Of a DNA stretch of 64,000 bases, positions 11,128-20,190 are shown piece by piece. Made by a program: the position numbers and the translations under genes. The notes under the pieces were generated by a model. It did no database searches. It was not told the origin of the DNA and saw only the letters and a program-made list of their open reading frames with translations. Every line of letters starts with the position of its first letter. Position 1 is the stretch's first letter. The stretch comes from Roseateles sp. (lineage in GTDB: Bacteria; Pseudomonadota; Gammaproteobacteria; Burkholderiales; Burkholderiaceae_C), in assembly GCA_016790285.1 (NCBI GenBank), contig JAEUPJ010000046.1, positions 1 through 64,000 of the forward strand, in the 5' to 3' direction.

Positions 11128-12459
11128 ATGATCCGCCTGCTGCTCCTCGCCGCTCTCGCGCTGCTGGCCGGCTGCGCCTCCGGCCCGAAGTTCACCGTCG
11201 ACGACGGCCGCCCGGTCGACGAGCCCCTGCTGGCCGGCATGCGGGCCTATGGCGCCGGCGAGCGGCTCATCCGCCCGGCCATTGCGCGCAGCGCCGCGCT
11301 GAAGGACAAGGACTGCGACAAGCAGTGGGAGCTGCCCTTTGCCGTGGCCACCAGCGCTGGCTGGAGCGAGAACGACCGGGTCGCCTGGGCCCGGGCCCTG
11401 CAGGTGGACGAGCGGCTCACCGTCATCGCCGTGACGCAGGATTCGCCCCTGCCCATGGGCACGCGCATCAACCATGTCGCCGGCCAGGCCAGCGACGACG
11501 GCGAGCGGCTGCTGGAATGGCTGGCCGAAGCCCGCGACAACGGCAAGCCCTTCACCGTGGGCACGCCCGGTGGCAAGGGCGTGCGCGTGGCGCCCTTCGA
11601 AGTCTGCCGCGGCTACACGCGCTTTGCGCCACCCAACACGCCGCAGCTGCAGGACTACCACTGGCTGCTGAGCCTGCACCCGCTGGAGCTGACCCAGGCC
11701 GAACCCACGCCCGACGAGGCGCTGTGGGCGGTGCTGTGGACGCAGGGCCTCTCCGAAGAAGGCGGGGCCCGCATGAAGACCTACCACTACGCGCTCAAGA
11801 TCGGCGGCACGCTCTACAACCTGGCCACGCTGGCCTCGGGCGTCAAGGCCGCAGCGCTGGCCGCGGACGCCGCGCTCAGCGCCGCCAAGAGCGCGGCCGC
11901 CAACGTCGCCAGCGACATCCTCAAGCAGCAGCTCATCGAGCAGGGCAAGGCGCTGGCGGCGCAGAAGATCCGCGAAGGCCTGGCCGACGCCGCCCAGCAG
12001 CTCACGCGCCAGCAGGTCGTGAGCGTGATGCAGGCGGCCGCGGCCAACCGCGGGGCGCTGTCGGGCATCTCGCGCATCGCCGCCACGGCCTTCGAGCGGG
12101 CGGACGCCTGGGCGTTCACGCGCATGGCGGCCCTCGGGGCGCCGCCCCTGGCCGGCTTCACGCTGCACCAGAAGCTGCTGGAGCGGCGGCTCGCGACCAA
12201 CGCCTTCGTCTTCGACGCCGACCGGCTCGCCGCACTGAACAAGGTCGCCGCGGCGCGCGGTTTCGAGGCGGAGGTGGTGGCCATCCTCGGCGGGTTTCGC
12301 GCCGACACGCTGCTCGCGCAGATCGGCGCCATGCCCCTGGCCTCGGCCCAGGACAGCTTCGCCTTCGACAGCCCCGACGACCCCGGCGCCGGCCGCTTCT
12401 CACGCGGCCTGGTGGACGCCCTGCTCGACATGCCGGCGGAGTCGGCCCGCAAGAAATGA
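11128..12459 (+). CDS. Putative lipoprotein of unknown function
   Basis: Seen: 443 residues. The signal peptide MIRLLLLAALALLAGC carries a lipobox LAGC with Cys16. A soluble region follows with two conserved-looking cysteines (KDKDCDKQW and FEVCRGY), then a long Ala-rich helical segment (about residues 225-330; AADAALSAAKSAAANVASD). The region around PMGTRINHVAGQ looks like a small beta domain of the kind seen before some exported peptidases, but no HExxH or other catalytic motif is present. It overlaps the next gene by 4 bp (ATGA), suggesting the two products work together at the cell envelope. Family not recognised. Confidence 0.75.
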   Translation: MIRLLLLAALALLAGCASGPKFTVDDGRPVDEPLLAGMRAYGAGERLIRPAIARSAALKDKDCDKQWELPFAVATSAGWSENDRVAWARALQVDERLTVIAVTQDSPLPMGTRINHVAGQASDDGERLLEWLAEARDNGKPFTVGTPGGKGVRVAPFEVCRGYTRFAPPNTPQLQDYHWLLSLHPLELTQAEPTPDEALWAVLWTQGLSEEGGARMKTYHYALKIGGTLYNLATLASGVKAAALAADAALSAAKSAAANVASDILKQQLIEQGKALAAQKIREGLADAAQQLTRQQVVSVMQAAAANRGALSGISRIAATAFERADAWAFTRMAALGAPPLAGFTLHQKLLERRLATNAFVFDADRLAALNKVAAARGFEAEVVAILGGFRADTLLAQIGAMPLASAQDSFAFDSPDDPGAGRFSRGLVDALLDMPAESARKK

Positions 12460-14195
12460 AATGCCTCGCGCTCCCGCTGCTGTTCGCAGCCACCCTGGCC
12501 GGCGCGCAGACGCCGCCGGAACCCGCCGCGAGTGCGGCTGCCGAGGCGGCTTCCGCCCCAGGCCCCGCCGCCTCGCAGGCAGCGCCCAGCCCGCCGCCGC
12601 CGAGCTGCGCGCAGCTGACGAGCCGCGCCCTCTCGGCCGACCTGCGCGCCGCCACGGCGCAGTCGCAGAACCAGCCGCTGCAGGCGCTCGTGCAGCTGCA
12701 CGATGACGCCGTGGCGCAGTGGGGTGCCGCGCTGGCCACGTGCGACGGCCGTGCCCGCGAACGCGCGCAACGCAACCTCGCCGACAGCCAGAAGTCCCGC
12801 GACGCCCTGGCCGAGAAGCTGCAGGCCGGCAGCCACTGCGAGACCGCCCACCGCGACGCCGCCGCGCTGCAGGAGCTGGCGCGCAGCGCCTTCGGTGATC
12901 GACGCTTTGCCGACGCGGCGAGCCTGTACCGCAAGGCCGAGGGCATGTGGGAGCTGGCCGCCGAGCAGTGCACCGGCAGCCAGCAGCAGACCGCCCAGCG
13001 CCGCCGCGAGCAAAGCGAGATCGACGGCCACAACGCCGAGTTCTGCGCCCCGCCCTTCGAACGGGCGCGTGAGTTCTCCACCCGCTTTCGCAACGGCAGC
13101 GCCGCCCTGCCCCTGGCCGAACGCCAGACGCAGAGCCAGATCGCCGAGACCCTGTGGCGCGACACGGCCAAGGCCTGCAAGGGCAACGCCCAGGAGCTGG
13201 CCCTGAACAACGCGCAAGCCCTGGCCCGCGAACGCGGCACGCCGTGGGTGGCCACCGCGCTGCCCGGCGCGCCCGCCACCGCCACCGCAGCGCCGAAGGC
13301 GGCCGTGGCTGCGGCCCCGAAGCCGGCTGCTGCGACGCCTTCGTCGCCTTCCGCCCCCACCCCGCCCACCCCGCCCGCCGCGCAGGGCACCCGCCCCGCC
13401 GCCGCCGTCACGCTGCCGTCAGCGCCGCCGTCAGCGCCACCTGCGGCTGCACCCGCGCCGGAGCCCAAGCTCTTCGACCGCACGGCGGGCGACACCCGCT
13501 ACGTCGGCCAGTTCGTTCGCAACGATGACGACACGGTCAGCGGCACCGGTCGCGTCGAGTGGAAGAACGGCGACGTGTACGAAGGCCCGCTCACGCGCAG
13601 CCGGCGCGAGGGCGTCGGCGAGATCCGCTGGGCCAACGGCCAGCGCTACAAGGGCGAGTGGGTGGCCGACCGCGCCACGGGCCGCGGCGTCATGACCTTC
13701 ACGAACGGCAATCTCTACGAGGGCACGCTGCTGGACGGCGACCCCGACGGCGAAGGCAAGCTCACCTATGCCTCGGGCGACGTCTACAGCGGCCAGATCC
13801 GCCGCGGCCTGCCCCACGGCCGCGGCAGCTACGTGTGGCTCAGCGGCCAGCGCTACGAGGGCGACTGGGTGGACGACAAGCCCCAGGGCCAGGGCCGCAT
13901 GCGCTTCACCAACGGCAACCAGTACGAGGGCCAGCTCACCGCCGGCCTGCCGCAAGGCCAGGGCCGCATGGTCTTTCCCAACGGCGACACCTATGAGGGC
14001 CAGTTCGAGGCCGGCAAGGCGCACGGCACGGGCAAGTACGCCTGGAAGAGCGGCGAGCGCTACGAGGGCGCCTGGTCGCGTGGCCTCAAGCATGGCCAGG
14101 GCGTCTTCCATTGGCCCACCGGCGACCGCTGGGAAGGCGTGTTCAAGGACGACGAGCGCACGGACGACGGGCACATGGTCCGCAAGGGCCACTGA
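12456..14195 (+). CDS. Exported MORN-repeat protein
   Basis: Seen: 579 residues. The ATG at 12456 lies inside the upstream stop codon (ATGA overlap). Signal peptide MKCLALPLLFAATLAGAQ, then a Cys-containing helical region (about residues 50-260) with six cysteines spaced like disulfide partners. A low-complexity Ala/Pro linker follows (about 265-345). Then come ten 23-residue MORN repeats with the pattern YEGxWxxGxxxGxGxxxxxxG to the C-terminus, the last of them degenerate. Known: MORN repeats fold as a beta-strand sheet and mediate membrane or protein contacts. Inferred: a periplasmic or surface scaffold working with the coupled lipoprotein. Confidence 0.88.
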   Translation: MKCLALPLLFAATLAGAQTPPEPAASAAAEAASAPGPAASQAAPSPPPPSCAQLTSRALSADLRAATAQSQNQPLQALVQLHDDAVAQWGAALATCDGRARERAQRNLADSQKSRDALAEKLQAGSHCETAHRDAAALQELARSAFGDRRFADAASLYRKAEGMWELAAEQCTGSQQQTAQRRREQSEIDGHNAEFCAPPFERAREFSTRFRNGSAALPLAERQTQSQIAETLWRDTAKACKGNAQELALNNAQALARERGTPWVATALPGAPATATAAPKAAVAAAPKPAAATPSSPSAPTPPTPPAAQGTRPAAAVTLPSAPPSAPPAAAPAPEPKLFDRTAGDTRYVGQFVRNDDDTVSGTGRVEWKNGDVYEGPLTRSRREGVGEIRWANGQRYKGEWVADRATGRGVMTFTNGNLYEGTLLDGDPDGEGKLTYASGDVYSGQIRRGLPHGRGSYVWLSGQRYEGDWVDDKPQGQGRMRFTNGNQYEGQLTAGLPQGQGRMVFPNGDTYEGQFEAGKAHGTGKYAWKSGERYEGAWSRGLKHGQGVFHWPTGDRWEGVFKDDERTDDGHMVRKGH

Positions 14196-14257
14196 GTGTC
14201 CGCCTGGCGCAAGCTGGATCCGCTACGCTGTTGACATCTGATCCCGGAGAACCCGCA

Positions 14258-14443
14258 ATGAAGACCCTGCTCACCGCTGCCGCCCTTGCCATCGCCTTCG
14301 CCGCCCCGGCCGCCGAAGCTCGCGTGGCCAAGCACCACACCGCCCACGCCACCAGCGGCGTGCAGGCCAAGACGGCGGTCAAGAAGACGGCCAAGGCCAA
14401 GCACAAGAAGGGCGCCAAGAAGGGCCACAAGAAGACCGCCTGA
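14258..14443 (+). CDS. Small exported Lys/His/Ala-rich basic protein
   Basis: Seen: 61 residues. Signal peptide MKTLLTAAALAIAFAAPAAEA leaves a mature part of about 40 residues that is mostly Lys, Ala, His and Thr (AKHHTAH, then KKTAKAKHKKGAKKGHKKTA), resembling histone H1-like tails. A purine-rich site (CCGGAGAA) precedes the ATG at a usable spacing. The 145-bp tandem repeats begin 9 bp after the stop codon. Function unknown; the mature chain is strongly cationic and could bind nucleic acid, LPS or metal. Confidence 0.7.
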   Translation: MKTLLTAAALAIAFAAPAAEARVAKHHTAHATSGVQAKTAVKKTAKAKHKKGAKKGHKKTA

Positions 14444-14451
14444 GGTTGAGA

Positions 14452-14866
14452 GCCGAGCGCCGGGCCGCCCCAAGCCGGCCCGGTCGGGCGATGTGCAAGC
14501 GGCTCAAAGCCGCGCGCATCGCCACCCCCTCGGGGGGCAGGCCGGGCTGCCCGCGTCCAGCGTGGCAGCCTGGACGACGAGCCCGATTCCCTTCGGGCCG
14601 AGCGCCGGGCCGCCCCAAGCCGGCCCGGTCGGGCGATGTGCCAGCGGCTCAAAGCCGCGCGCATCGCCGCCCCCTCGGGGGGCAGGCCGGGCTGCCCGCG
14701 TCCAGCGCGGCAGCCTGGACGACGAGCCTGATTCCCTTCGGGCCGAGCGCCGGGCCGCCCCAAGCCGGCCCGGTCGGGCGATGTGCAAGCGGCTCAAAGC
14801 CGCGCGCATCGCCGCCCCCTCGGGGGGCAGGCCGGGCTGCCCGCGTCCAGCGCGGCAGCCTGGACG
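14452..14866. repeat. Three tandem copies of a 145-bp hairpin-rich repeat
   Basis: Copies start at 14452, 14597 and 14742, exactly 145 bp apart; the third is cut after about 125 bp. Copies 1 and 2 differ at about four positions, copies 2 and 3 at one. Each contains several hairpins: CCGGGCCG/CGGCCCGG, GCGGCT/AGCCGC, CCCC/GGGG and GGGCAG/CTGCCC. The array fills the gap between the small basic protein gene and the convergent metW gene. Nothing in the whole 14444-14876 gap looks coding; the open frames there simply repeat with the unit. Confidence 0.92.
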
Positions 14867-14876
14867 GGGGCAACAT

Positions 14877-15452
14877 CTACTCCCGTTCGAACTTGAACAC
14901 CGCCACGCTGGCCATCAGGTTGGGCAGGCTGCGCACCACCGAGCCGGCCTGCAGGCCGAAGCTGTCCAGGATCTTGAGCCGGTTCTTGCGTGCCAGCACC
15001 TCGAAGTCGGCGAAGGTGCCCACGCGGATGTTGGGCGTGTCGTACCACTCGTAGGGAAGCGCCCGCGTGACGGGCATGCGGCCGGTCAGCACCTGCAGCC
15101 GGTTGGGCCAGTGGGCGAAGTTCGGAAAGCTCACGATGCCGAGCTTGCCCACGCGCGCCGTCTCCTTGAGCATCTGCTCGGCATTGCGCAGGTGCTGCAG
15201 GGTTTCGAGCTGCAGCACGACGTCGAAGCTCTGGTCCTCGAAGATGGACAGGCCCTCTTCCAGGTTGCGCTGGATGACGTTGACGCCACGCTTCACGCAG
15301 GCCAGCAGGTTGGCGTCGTCCAACTCCACGCCGTAGCCGCTGCAGCCCTTGTGCTTGATGAGGTGCTCCAGCAGCTCGCCCGTGCCGCAGCCGAGGTCGA
15401 GCACGCGAGAGCCAGGCGGCACGAGGGCCGCGATCGCCGGGTCGAAGCTCAT
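14877..15452 (-). CDS. metW: Methionine biosynthesis protein MetW (SAM-dependent methyltransferase fold)
   Basis: Seen: 191 residues with a class I methyltransferase fold: [15 protein letters not shown] (motif I), GVELDD (motif II) and [30 protein letters not shown] is typical of MetW. Known: in proteobacteria MetW pairs with MetX and is needed for full homoserine O-acyltransferase activity. It overlaps metX by 4 bp, so translational coupling is likely. The 145-bp repeat array lies immediately downstream of its stop. Confidence 0.95.
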   Translation of the reverse strand: MSFDPAIAALVPPGSRVLDLGCGTGELLEHLIKHKGCSGYGVELDDANLLACVKRGVNVIQRNLEEGLSIFEDQSFDVVLQLETLQHLRNAEQMLKETARVGKLGIVSFPNFAHWPNRLQVLTGRMPVTRALPYEWYDTPNIRVGTFADFEVLARKNRLKILDSFGLQAGSVVRSLPNLMASVAVFKFERE

Positions 15453-16621
15453 ACCGCCACTCCCTTCAGCGCGAACCCGGTCGGCCGCTGCAGGCCCTCG
15501 GCAATGCGCTCGAAGTAGGCGCGCAGCACGCCGTGGTAGCGCGGGTCGTCGAGCAGGAAGGCATCGTGGCCGTGGGGTGCGTCGATCTCGGCGTAGGAGA
15601 CGTCCAGCCGGTTGTCCAGCAGCGCCTTGACGATCTCGCGCGAGCGCTGCGGCGAGAAGCGCCAGTCGGTCGTGAAGCTGGCGATCAGGAACTTGGCCCG
15701 CGCCGAGGCGAAGGCGCGGGTCAGGTCGCCGCCGTGCTCGGAGGCGGGGTCGAAGTAGTCCAGCGCCCGGGTGATGAGCAGGTAGGTGTTGGCGTCGAAA
15801 TAGTCGCTGAACTTGTCACCCTGGTAGCGCAGGTAGCTTTCGATCTGGAACTCGATCTCCTGTGTGCTGTAGCCCAGCGCCCCGCCCTTGAGCTCGCGGC
15901 CGAACTTCTCGGCCATGACGTCATCGCTCAGGTAGGTGATGTGGCCGATCATGCGCGCCACGCGCAGACCGCGCTTGGGCACCACGCCGTGGTCGTAGAA
16001 GTGGCCGCCGTGGAAGTCCGGGTCGGTCACGATGGCGCGGCGGGCCACCTCGTTGAAGGCGATGTTCTGGGCCGACAGGTTGGGCGCCGTCGCGATGGCG
16101 ATGCAGTGCGACAGCCGCTCGGGGTAGCGCAGTGCCCAGTCCAGCGCCTGCATGCCCCCGAGCGAGCCGCCCAGCACCGCGGCGAGCTTCAGGATGCCGA
16201 AGCGTTCGACGACACGGGCCTGGGCGTCCACCCAGTCCTGCACCGTCACGACCGGAAAGTCAGCCCCCCAGGCGCGGCCGGTGGCCGGGTTCACGTGCAT
16301 GGGGCCGGTCGAGCCGAAGCAGGAGCCCAGGTTGTTGACGCCGATGACGAAGAAGCGGTCGGTGTCCAGCGGCTTGCCCGGGCCGATGAGGTTGTCCCAC
16401 CAGCCTTCGCTCCTGGCCTGGCCCGCGTAGGTGCCGGCCACGTGGTGGCTGGCGTTCAGCGCGTGGCACACCAGCACCGCGTTGCTGCGCTCGGCATTGA
16501 GCTGGCCATAGGTCTCGACCATCAGGTCGTAGGGCCCGAAGCTGGCCCCGCTGCGCAGCGGCAGCGGCTCGTCGAAATGAAAACTCTGCGGCGATACGTC
16601 GCCGATGCTACGGCCCGTCAT
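15449..16621 (-). CDS. metX: Homoserine O-acyltransferase MetX
   Basis: Activates homoserine by O-acylation, the first committed step of methionine synthesis. Seen: 390 residues from the ATG at 16621, chosen because a GGAG site sits 6 nt before it; a TTG four codons earlier is in frame but lacks a site. Alpha/beta-hydrolase features: nucleophile Ser153 in [12 protein letters not shown], with the C-terminal PHGHDAFL histidine. Known: members of this family in related bacteria may use succinyl-CoA (MetXS) rather than acetyl-CoA; sequence inspection alone does not settle the donor. It heads the metX-metW operon behind a hairpin leader. Confidence 0.94.
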   Translation of the reverse strand: MTGRSIGDVSPQSFHFDEPLPLRSGASFGPYDLMVETYGQLNAERSNAVLVCHALNASHHVAGTYAGQARSEGWWDNLIGPGKPLDTDRFFVIGVNNLGSCFGSTGPMHVNPATGRAWGADFPVVTVQDWVDAQARVVERFGILKLAAVLGGSLGGMQALDWALRYPERLSHCIAIATAPNLSAQNIAFNEVARRAIVTDPDFHGGHFYDHGVVPKRGLRVARMIGHITYLSDDVMAEKFGRELKGGALGYSTQEIEFQIESYLRYQGDKFSDYFDANTYLLITRALDYFDPASEHGGDLTRAFASARAKFLIASFTTDWRFSPQRSREIVKALLDNRLDVSYAEIDAPHGHDAFLLDDPRYHGVLRAYFERIAEGLQRPTGFALKGVAV

Positions 16622-16626
16622 GGCCC

Positions 16627-16679
16627 ACTCCAAAAAACAAAACCGGCGGCCACTGTTGCGGACGCCGGTTCTACGGAGT
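16627..16679 (-). promoter_or_regulatory. Terminator-like hairpin and possible ribosome-site lock in the metX leader
   Basis: On the minus strand ACCGGCG (16669-16663) and CGCCGGT (16648-16642) form a 7-bp GC-rich stem with a 14-nt loop. It is followed by a TTTTGTTTTTT tract (16642-16632) running straight into the metX GGAG site. ACTCC (16679-16675), just before the hairpin, is complementary to the GGAGT of that site (16631-16627). The hairpin could end the chemoreceptor transcript (stop at 16752). It could also act as an attenuator with a shielded ribosome site for metX. Confidence 0.5.
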
Positions 16680-16751
16680 CCTGTTTAGCGGCATTTGTAG
16701 AGCGCCCGCAATCCGGAACAAATCGGCGCTATGGACGGCATTCTAAAGGCG

Positions 16752-18323
16752 TCAGGACTGAGCCTCCAGCCGGAACTGCGCCACCGCTCCCGACAGCAGC
16801 TGCGACTGCTCGCGCAGGCTCTCGGCTGCCGCAGCGGACTGCTCCACGAGCGCGGCGTTCTGCTGGGTCATGTGATCGAGCTTGCTGACCGAGCCGTTGA
16901 CGGCCTGGATGCGCGCGCTCTGGTCGGCCGCACCGGCGGCGACCTCGCCGATCATGTCGCTCACGCGCTGCACGGCGTCCACGATCTGCTGCATGGTGGC
17001 ACCCGCGTGCTGCACCTGGCGCGCGCCGGCATCGGTGCGGGCGACGCTGGCCTCGATCAGGGTCTTGATCTCGCGGGCCGCACCCGCCGAGCGCTGGGCC
17101 AGCGCCCGCACCTCGCCGGCCACCACGGCAAAGCCGCGGCCCTGCTCGCCCGCGCGCGCCGCCTCGACGGCCGCGTTCAGCGCGAGGATGTTGGTCTGGA
17201 AGGCGATGCTGTCGATCAGGCCCAGGATGTCGCCGATGCGCTTGGAGCTGGTGTTGATGTCGTCCATGGTGCTGACGACCTGGGCCACCTCCTCGCCGCC
17301 GCGGCGGGCCACCTCGGCCGCGCCGAGCGCCAGCTCCTTGGCATTGAGCGCCGCCTCGGCGCCGTGCTGCACGCCGGCCGTGAGGTCTTCCATGGAGGCG
17401 GTGGTCTGCTGCAGGTTGGACGCGGCCTCCTCGGTGCGTTGGCTCAGGTCCAGGTTGCCCGAGGCAACCTCGTTGCTGGCCCCCTCGATGCGGTGTGTGG
17501 AGGCCTTCACCTGGCCCACCAGGTCGCGCAGGCTGGTCTGCATGCTGTCCAGGGCCTGGAGCAACTCCGACGCCTCGTCGCGGCCCACCACGCGGATGAC
17601 GCAGTTCAAGTCGCCCCCGGCGATGGCGCGCGCCACCGTGCAGGCGTAGCGCATGGGGCTGATGATGGTGCTGGAGTTGATCAGCGTGAGCGGCACCACC
17701 ATCACCATGATGAGCCCCAGCACGGCCAGGGACTGGTAGGCGATCAGGCGCATCTGGCCGTCGAACTCTTCCTGCGTCTTGCCCACCTCGCCATTGATGA
17801 TGGCGCTGATCTTTTCCACGCGCTTCTCGATCTCGGCCATGCTGGCCTTGGGCCGGGCGAGCATGCGGTCGGCCACGCGGGCGTTGTCGTAGCTGCCGGC
17901 CTCGATCTGCTTGAGCACGGGGTCGGCCGACTTGCGGTAGTCGGCGAGCAACTGGATGGATTCACGCGCGAGCGGGTTGTCTTCGTCCTCTTCGCCCTCC
18001 AGCAGGCCCTTGAAGGACACCACGAGCCGGTCGGCTGCCGCCTCCCAGCGCTGGCGGTCGGCACGGATCTTCTCGGGCACCTCGTAGGCGATGACCATGT
18101 CCTTCTCGGCCAGGCGCACGTCCGACAGGGCCTGGCGGATGGACGAGACATGACCGACCTCCTTCACGGAGTGGTTCATGAAGTCCTCGTTCAGCGAGGC
18201 CAGGCGCTTGCCGCCCACGAACCCCGTGAGGCCGATGGCCGCGAACATGGTCAGCACCATCGCGATGGCCCCGTGCATGCGGGTTCGGATGGTGAAACTT
18301 CGCATCCAGGTGGCGATATTCAT
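16752..18323 (-). CDS. Methyl-accepting chemotaxis protein
   Basis: Transmembrane chemoreceptor signalling through CheA/CheW. Seen: 523 residues. TM1 is about residues 17-36, followed by a periplasmic four-helix-bundle type sensor region (about 40-190). TM2 is about 194-214, then a HAMP domain and a cytoplasmic coiled-coil. The highly conserved hairpin tip reads [20 protein letters not shown] followed by [15 protein letters not shown]. The start has a good AAGGAG site. There is no C-terminal CheR/CheB tether pentapeptide (ends RLEAQS). The ligand is unknown; no chemotaxis genes adjoin it. Confidence 0.95.
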   Translation of the reverse strand: MNIATWMRSFTIRTRMHGAIAMVLTMFAAIGLTGFVGGKRLASLNEDFMNHSVKEVGHVSSIRQALSDVRLAEKDMVIAYEVPEKIRADRQRWEAAADRLVVSFKGLLEGEEDEDNPLARESIQLLADYRKSADPVLKQIEAGSYDNARVADRMLARPKASMAEIEKRVEKISAIINGEVGKTQEEFDGQMRLIAYQSLAVLGLIMVMVVPLTLINSSTIISPMRYACTVARAIAGGDLNCVIRVVGRDEASELLQALDSMQTSLRDLVGQVKASTHRIEGASNEVASGNLDLSQRTEEAASNLQQTTASMEDLTAGVQHGAEAALNAKELALGAAEVARRGGEEVAQVVSTMDDINTSSKRIGDILGLIDSIAFQTNILALNAAVEAARAGEQGRGFAVVAGEVRALAQRSAGAAREIKTLIEASVARTDAGARQVQHAGATMQQIVDAVQRVSDMIGEVAAGAADQSARIQAVNGSVSKLDHMTQQNAALVEQSAAAAESLREQSQLLSGAVAQFRLEAQS

Positions 18324-18496
18324 CTAGGTGCTCCTTGCCGGATTGCGCGACGCAGTCTCCCGCCCGCATGCTAATGATTCGATCAGTGATGGCAAGCGCC
18401 GCTCGGCCTTGCCAGCCCTCCTCAGCGCCAATAATGGGCATGCAAGGGCCTGATCTCCATGACGGGGATCAAGCCAGGTCCGCCGCTGGAGGCCCC

Positions 18497-19447
18497 GTGT
18501 CGAGCAAACGAGGATTGCTACCGCTTTTTGCGCTTCTTCTGTCCGGCTGTGGCGACAAGCCCGGCACCGGCTGGACGGGTTATGTGGAGGGCGAGCCTGT
18601 CTACGTCGCACCCGCGGTCGCGGGGCGGCTGACGACGCTGTCGGTGCGCGCGGGGGAGGCCGTGAAGGCCGGCCAGCCGCTCTTCGAGCTCGACGCCACA
18701 CCCGAGCTGGCCGCCGACGCCGAAGCCGAGGCCCGCGTGCGCAGCGCCCAGGCCCAGGCGCGCGACGCCGACAAGGGCCGCCGCCCCGCCGAGGTCGCCG
18801 TGACGCAGTACCAGCTCGACCAGGCCCGCGCCGCCGAACGGCTGGCCGGCCTGGAGCTCGCGCGCCAGCAGCAGCTGCTCGCCCAGGGCTTTGTCGCGCC
18901 GGCGCGCGTGGACGAAGCCGCCACCGCACTGGCCCAGGCCCGCGCCCGCGTGGCCGAGCTGCAGGCCGCCCTGGCCGTGGCGGGCCTGCCCGCGCGCGAG
19001 GACGCCCGCGGCGCCGCCCGTGCCCTGGCCGAGGCCGCGCAGAGCAGCCGCGCGCAGACGGCCTGGCGCGTGGAGCAAAAGCGCCAGAGCGCCCCGATGG
19101 CCGCGCGCGTGCAGGACGTCTTCCTGCGCCCCGGCGAATGGGTACCCGCCGGGCAGCCGGTGCTGGCCCTGCTGCCGCCCACGCACCGCAAGGCGCGCTT
19201 TTACGTGCCGCAATCGGCCGTGGGCGGGCTGCAGCTGGACGCCCCGGTGCAGTTGCACTGCGACGGCTGCGGTGCGGCGATTGCCGCGCGCATCAGCTTC
19301 ATCGCCGCGGGCCCCGAGTACACGCCACCCGTCATCTACTCCAACCAGCAGCGCGACAAGCTCGTCTTCCTCATCGAGGCGCGCCCCGTGAAGCCCGAGG
19401 ACGCCGAACGCCTGCACCCGGGGCAGCCGCTGGACGTCACGCGATGA
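18497..19447 (+). CDS. HlyD/MFP-family periplasmic adaptor lipoprotein of an ABC exporter
   Basis: Seen: 316 residues from a GTG at 18497, preceded by a GGAGG site; the longer open frame upstream has no signal. Signal peptide with lipobox LLSGC. Then a biotinyl-lipoyl-like half (GRLTTLSVRAGEAVKAGQPLFELD), a long coiled-coil hairpin (about residues 70-190, with QQQLLAQGFVAPARVDEA), and the second lipoyl half (VQDVFLRPGEWVPAGQPVLAL). Known: matches the YbhG-type adaptor of YbhGFSR-like exporters. The stop overlaps the ATPase gene by 4 bp. Confidence 0.92.
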   Translation: MSSKRGLLPLFALLLSGCGDKPGTGWTGYVEGEPVYVAPAVAGRLTTLSVRAGEAVKAGQPLFELDATPELAADAEAEARVRSAQAQARDADKGRRPAEVAVTQYQLDQARAAERLAGLELARQQQLLAQGFVAPARVDEAATALAQARARVAELQAALAVAGLPAREDARGAARALAEAAQSSRAQTAWRVEQKRQSAPMAARVQDVFLRPGEWVPAGQPVLALLPPTHRKARFYVPQSAVGGLQLDAPVQLHCDGCGAAIAARISFIAAGPEYTPPVIYSNQQRDKLVFLIEARPVKPEDAERLHPGQPLDVTR

Positions 19448-20190
19448 GCGCGCTGGCCATCGACGTGCGCGGCCTCACCAAGGCCTACGGCGGGCGCCGC
19501 GTCGTGGACGCCGTGGACATGCAGGTGCAGGCCGGGCGCATCGTCGGCTTCCTCGGGCCCAACGGCAGCGGCAAGACGACCTCCCTGCGCATGCTGTGCG
19601 GCCTGCTCACGCCGGACGCGGGCGAGGGCCAGGTGCTGGGCCTGGACTTCCGCCGCCAGGCGGCCGAAGTCAAGCGCCAGGTCGGCTACATGACGCAGAA
19701 GTTCGGGCTGTACGAGGACCTCTCCATCCGCGAGAACCTGGACTTCGTCGCGCGGCTCTTCTCCATGCCGGGCCGCCGCGCCGCGGTGGACGCTGCCCTC
19801 GAGCGCCTGGGCCTGGCCACGCGCCAGAAGCAGCTCGCCGGTGCGCTGTCGGGCGGCTGGAAGCAGCGCCTGGCCCTGGCCGCGTGCCTGCTGCACCGGC
19901 CGCGCCTGCTGCTGCTGGACGAGCCCACGGCGGGCGTGGACCCCAAGGCCCGGCGCGAGTTCTGGGACCAGATCCATGCCCTCGCGGCCGAGGGCATCAC
20001 CGTGCTCGTCTCCACGCACTACATGGACGAAGCCGAGCGCTGCGACGAGCTCGTCTACATCGCCTACGGCCGCGTGCTGGCGCGCGGCACGGCCGCGGCC
20101 ATCGTGGCCGCCGCGGGCGCCTCGGACCTGGAGGACGCCTTCGTGCGCCTCGTGGGCCAGGCCACCGACAACTACTCGCAGGCCGCCTGA
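19444..20190 (+). CDS. ABC exporter ATP-binding protein (YbhF-like)
   Basis: Energises the ABC-2 type exporter encoded with its neighbours. Seen: 248 residues with Walker A GPNGSGKTTS, Q-loop MTQKFGLYEDL, signature LSGGWKQRLALA, Walker B LLLLDEPTAGVD and H-switch STHYMDEAERC. The start ATG overlaps the adaptor stop, and the stop overlaps the permease start (TGATG), so adaptor, ATPase and permease form one coupled operon. It carries a single nucleotide-binding domain, unlike the duplicated YbhF of Escherichia coli. Substrate unknown; related systems export drugs or other hydrophobic compounds. Confidence 0.95.
   Translation: MSALAIDVRGLTKAYGGRRVVDAVDMQVQAGRIVGFLGPNGSGKTTSLRMLCGLLTPDAGEGQVLGLDFRRQAAEVKRQVGYMTQKFGLYEDLSIRENLDFVARLFSMPGRRAAVDAALERLGLATRQKQLAGALSGGWKQRLALAACLLHRPRLLLLDEPTAGVDPKARREFWDQIHALAAEGITVLVSTHYMDEAERCDELVYIAYGRVLARGTAAAIVAAAGASDLEDAFVRLVGQATDNYSQAA

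Noticed and set aside
14452-14866. CRISPR array
   Set aside because: The whole 145-bp unit is repeated with no short repeat/unique spacer alternation and no cas genes nearby.
16634-16751. SAM or SAH riboswitch before metX
   Set aside because: I could not match the conserved cores of the SAM-I, SAM-II or SAH classes. Only a simple hairpin/T-tract with possible ribosome-site pairing is visible.
18440-18480. Possible FNR-like palindrome TTGATC...GATCA upstream of the HlyD gene
   Set aside because: The half-sites are spaced too widely for TTGAT-N4-ATCAA, and the match is poor on one side.
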